A DNA stretch of 64,000 nucleotides, taken from Phytohabitans maris. GTDB lineage: Bacteria > Actinomycetota > Actinomycetes > Mycobacteriales > Micromonosporaceae. Numbering within the stretch: position 1 is the stretch's first letter; each line of letters begins with the position of its first letter. Positions 63,254 through 64,000 of this stretch are shown piece after piece. The stretch covers positions 1 through 64,000 of the forward strand of contig NZ_JAVHUY010000015.1 in the NCBI RefSeq assembly GCF_031085175.1, written 5' to 3'. The translations under genes were made by a program, and so were the position numbers. The notes under the pieces were generated by a model that was given only the letters and a program-made list of their open reading frames with translations, made no database searches and had not been told where the DNA came from.

Positions 63254-64000
63254 TGAGCGCGCTCGGCGCCGTGCGGGCCCGCCGGCGCTACCTGCTGCTG
63301 CTCGGGCTGCGCTGGCTCGCCAGCGGGCTGATCATCCCGATTCTCGTGCTCCTGCCGCTTGACCGTGGCCTCACGCTCAGCCAGGTCGGCGCCGCCGGCG
63401 TCGCGCAAGGGCTGCTGGTGCTCGCTCTGGAGCTGCCCACCGGCGGCCTCGCCGACGCGCTCGGCCGGCGGCCGGTGCTGCTCCTGGCCGGATTCGTCAA
63501 CCTGGCGTCGTTCGGGCTGCTCGCGGTCGCCGGTTCGCTGCCGCTGTTCGTCGCGGTCTTCGCCTTGCAGGGCGTCTACCGCGCCCTCGACAGCGGTCCG
63601 CTCGACGCGTGGTACGTGGACGCCGCTCTCGCCGCCGACCCCGAGGCCGACATCGAGGGCGGTCTCAGCCGCGGTGGGGTCGTCACCGGCCTGTCCATCG
63701 CCGGCGGCGCGCTGGCCGCCGGTGGGCTCGTCGCCCTCGACCCGCTGCCCGGCGTGAACCCGCTCGCCGTCCCGGTGCTGGCCGCGATCGCGGTCCAGGC
63801 GCTGTCGCTGGTCGCGGTCGCGCTGCTGCTGGCCGAGGTGCGGCCCGCCGGGGGAGCGGCCCCGCTCGTCGCCTCTGTGCGGCAGGTGCCCGGGACCGTC
63901 CGCGCCGCGTTCGGGCTGCTGCGCCGCTCCCGGGTGCTGCTCGCCGTGGTCGCCGTCGAGCTGTTCTGGGGCTTCGGCATGGTGACGTTCGAGATGCTGC
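63253..64000 (+). CDS. MFS transporter, N-terminal part (cut by window edge)
   Basis: The first 249 residues of a major facilitator protein. About six to seven helices are visible, with the MFS signature loop between helices 2 and 3 in GGLADALGRRPVLLLAGF, and DAWYVDAALAADPEADIEGGL before helix 5. Substrate is not evident; relatives export drugs or sugars. ATG 63253 overlaps the regulator's stop, so translation is coupled to it. The rest lies beyond the window. Confidence 0.88.
   Translation, partial: MSALGAVRARRRYLLLLGLRWLASGLIIPILVLLPLDRGLTLSQVGAAGVAQGLLVLALELPTGGLADALGRRPVLLLAGFVNLASFGLLAVAGSLPLFVAVFALQGVYRALDSGPLDAWYVDAALAADPEADIEGGLSRGGVVTGLSIAGGALAAGGLVALDPLPGVNPLAVPVLAAIAVQALSLVAVALLLAEVRPAGGAAPLVASVRQVPGTVRAAFGLLRRSRVLLAVVAVELFWGFGMVTFEML

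Overview
The window is very GC-rich, has strong third-position G/C bias, many GTG/TTG starts and several apparently leaderless genes. Its families (DUF6458, DUF5709, DUF3817, DUF1707, DivIVA-motif proteins, RIO1 kinase, GlxA and NarL regulators, secreted CBM-bearing glycosidases) point to a soil or plant-associated filamentous actinomycete, most likely Micromonosporaceae. This is chromosome with ordinary metabolic, regulatory and secreted-hydrolase genes. I see no transposase, phage genes, tRNA, rRNA or CRISPR array.

Layout. 1-4.0 kb: a tightly coupled catabolic operon (acetamidase/formamidase end, creatininase-family hydrolase, M29/NicX-like metalloenzyme, octopine-dehydrogenase-like oxidoreductase, isochorismatase-like amidase). 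4.0-7.1 kb: a KstD-like flavoprotein and an SDR, divergent from a TetR regulator across a perfect 22-bp palindrome. 7.1-12.1 kb: a flavin monooxygenase with no canonical start codon, an OsmC protein, then metX-metY-CoA-binding protein. 12.1-20.3 kb: universal stress protein, RIO1 kinase, DivIVA-motif membrane protein, MazF-type toxin-antitoxin pair, small membrane proteins, a GlxA regulator and a large membrane/extracytoplasmic protein. 20.4-29.0 kb: amidohydrolase, secreted GH27 and GH10 glycosidases, a coiled-coil DivIVA-like protein and LtrA. 29.0-35.4 kb: truncated PhyH gene, a two-component system, and a three-gene molybdenum hydroxylase with a Tat-like signal.

35.5-44.6 kb: a 1,881-residue TPR-CHAT protein, STAS protein, DUF5709 protein, MBL hydrolase and a protein I do not recognise. 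44.7-48.1 kb: GH76 behind a promoter with a LacI-type operator, then a dialkylglycine-decarboxylase-like gene enclosed by about 80-bp inverted repeats. 48.7-56.9 kb: pentapeptide-repeat protein, CYP152-type P450, AhpD-like protein, an MMPL transporter in an operon with a histidine kinase and response regulator, and a PAP2 phosphatase. 57.1-64 kb: ABC-F protein, DUF1707 protein, secreted discoidin-GH3 enzyme, ArsR-type regulator and the start of an MFS transporter.

Secreted GH27, GH10, GH76 and GH3 enzymes are scattered in separate transcription units, some with recognisable operator-like palindromes, which suggests polysaccharide use under local repressors. The most unusual content is non-coding. 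A palindromic repeat occurs three times, once split by a 162-bp MITE-like element with a TA duplication. An inverted-repeat pair encloses one gene. A 56-bp repeat is shared by the toxin-antitoxin promoter region and a distant gene-poor gap. Two further large hairpins lie in the two longest intergenic gaps.
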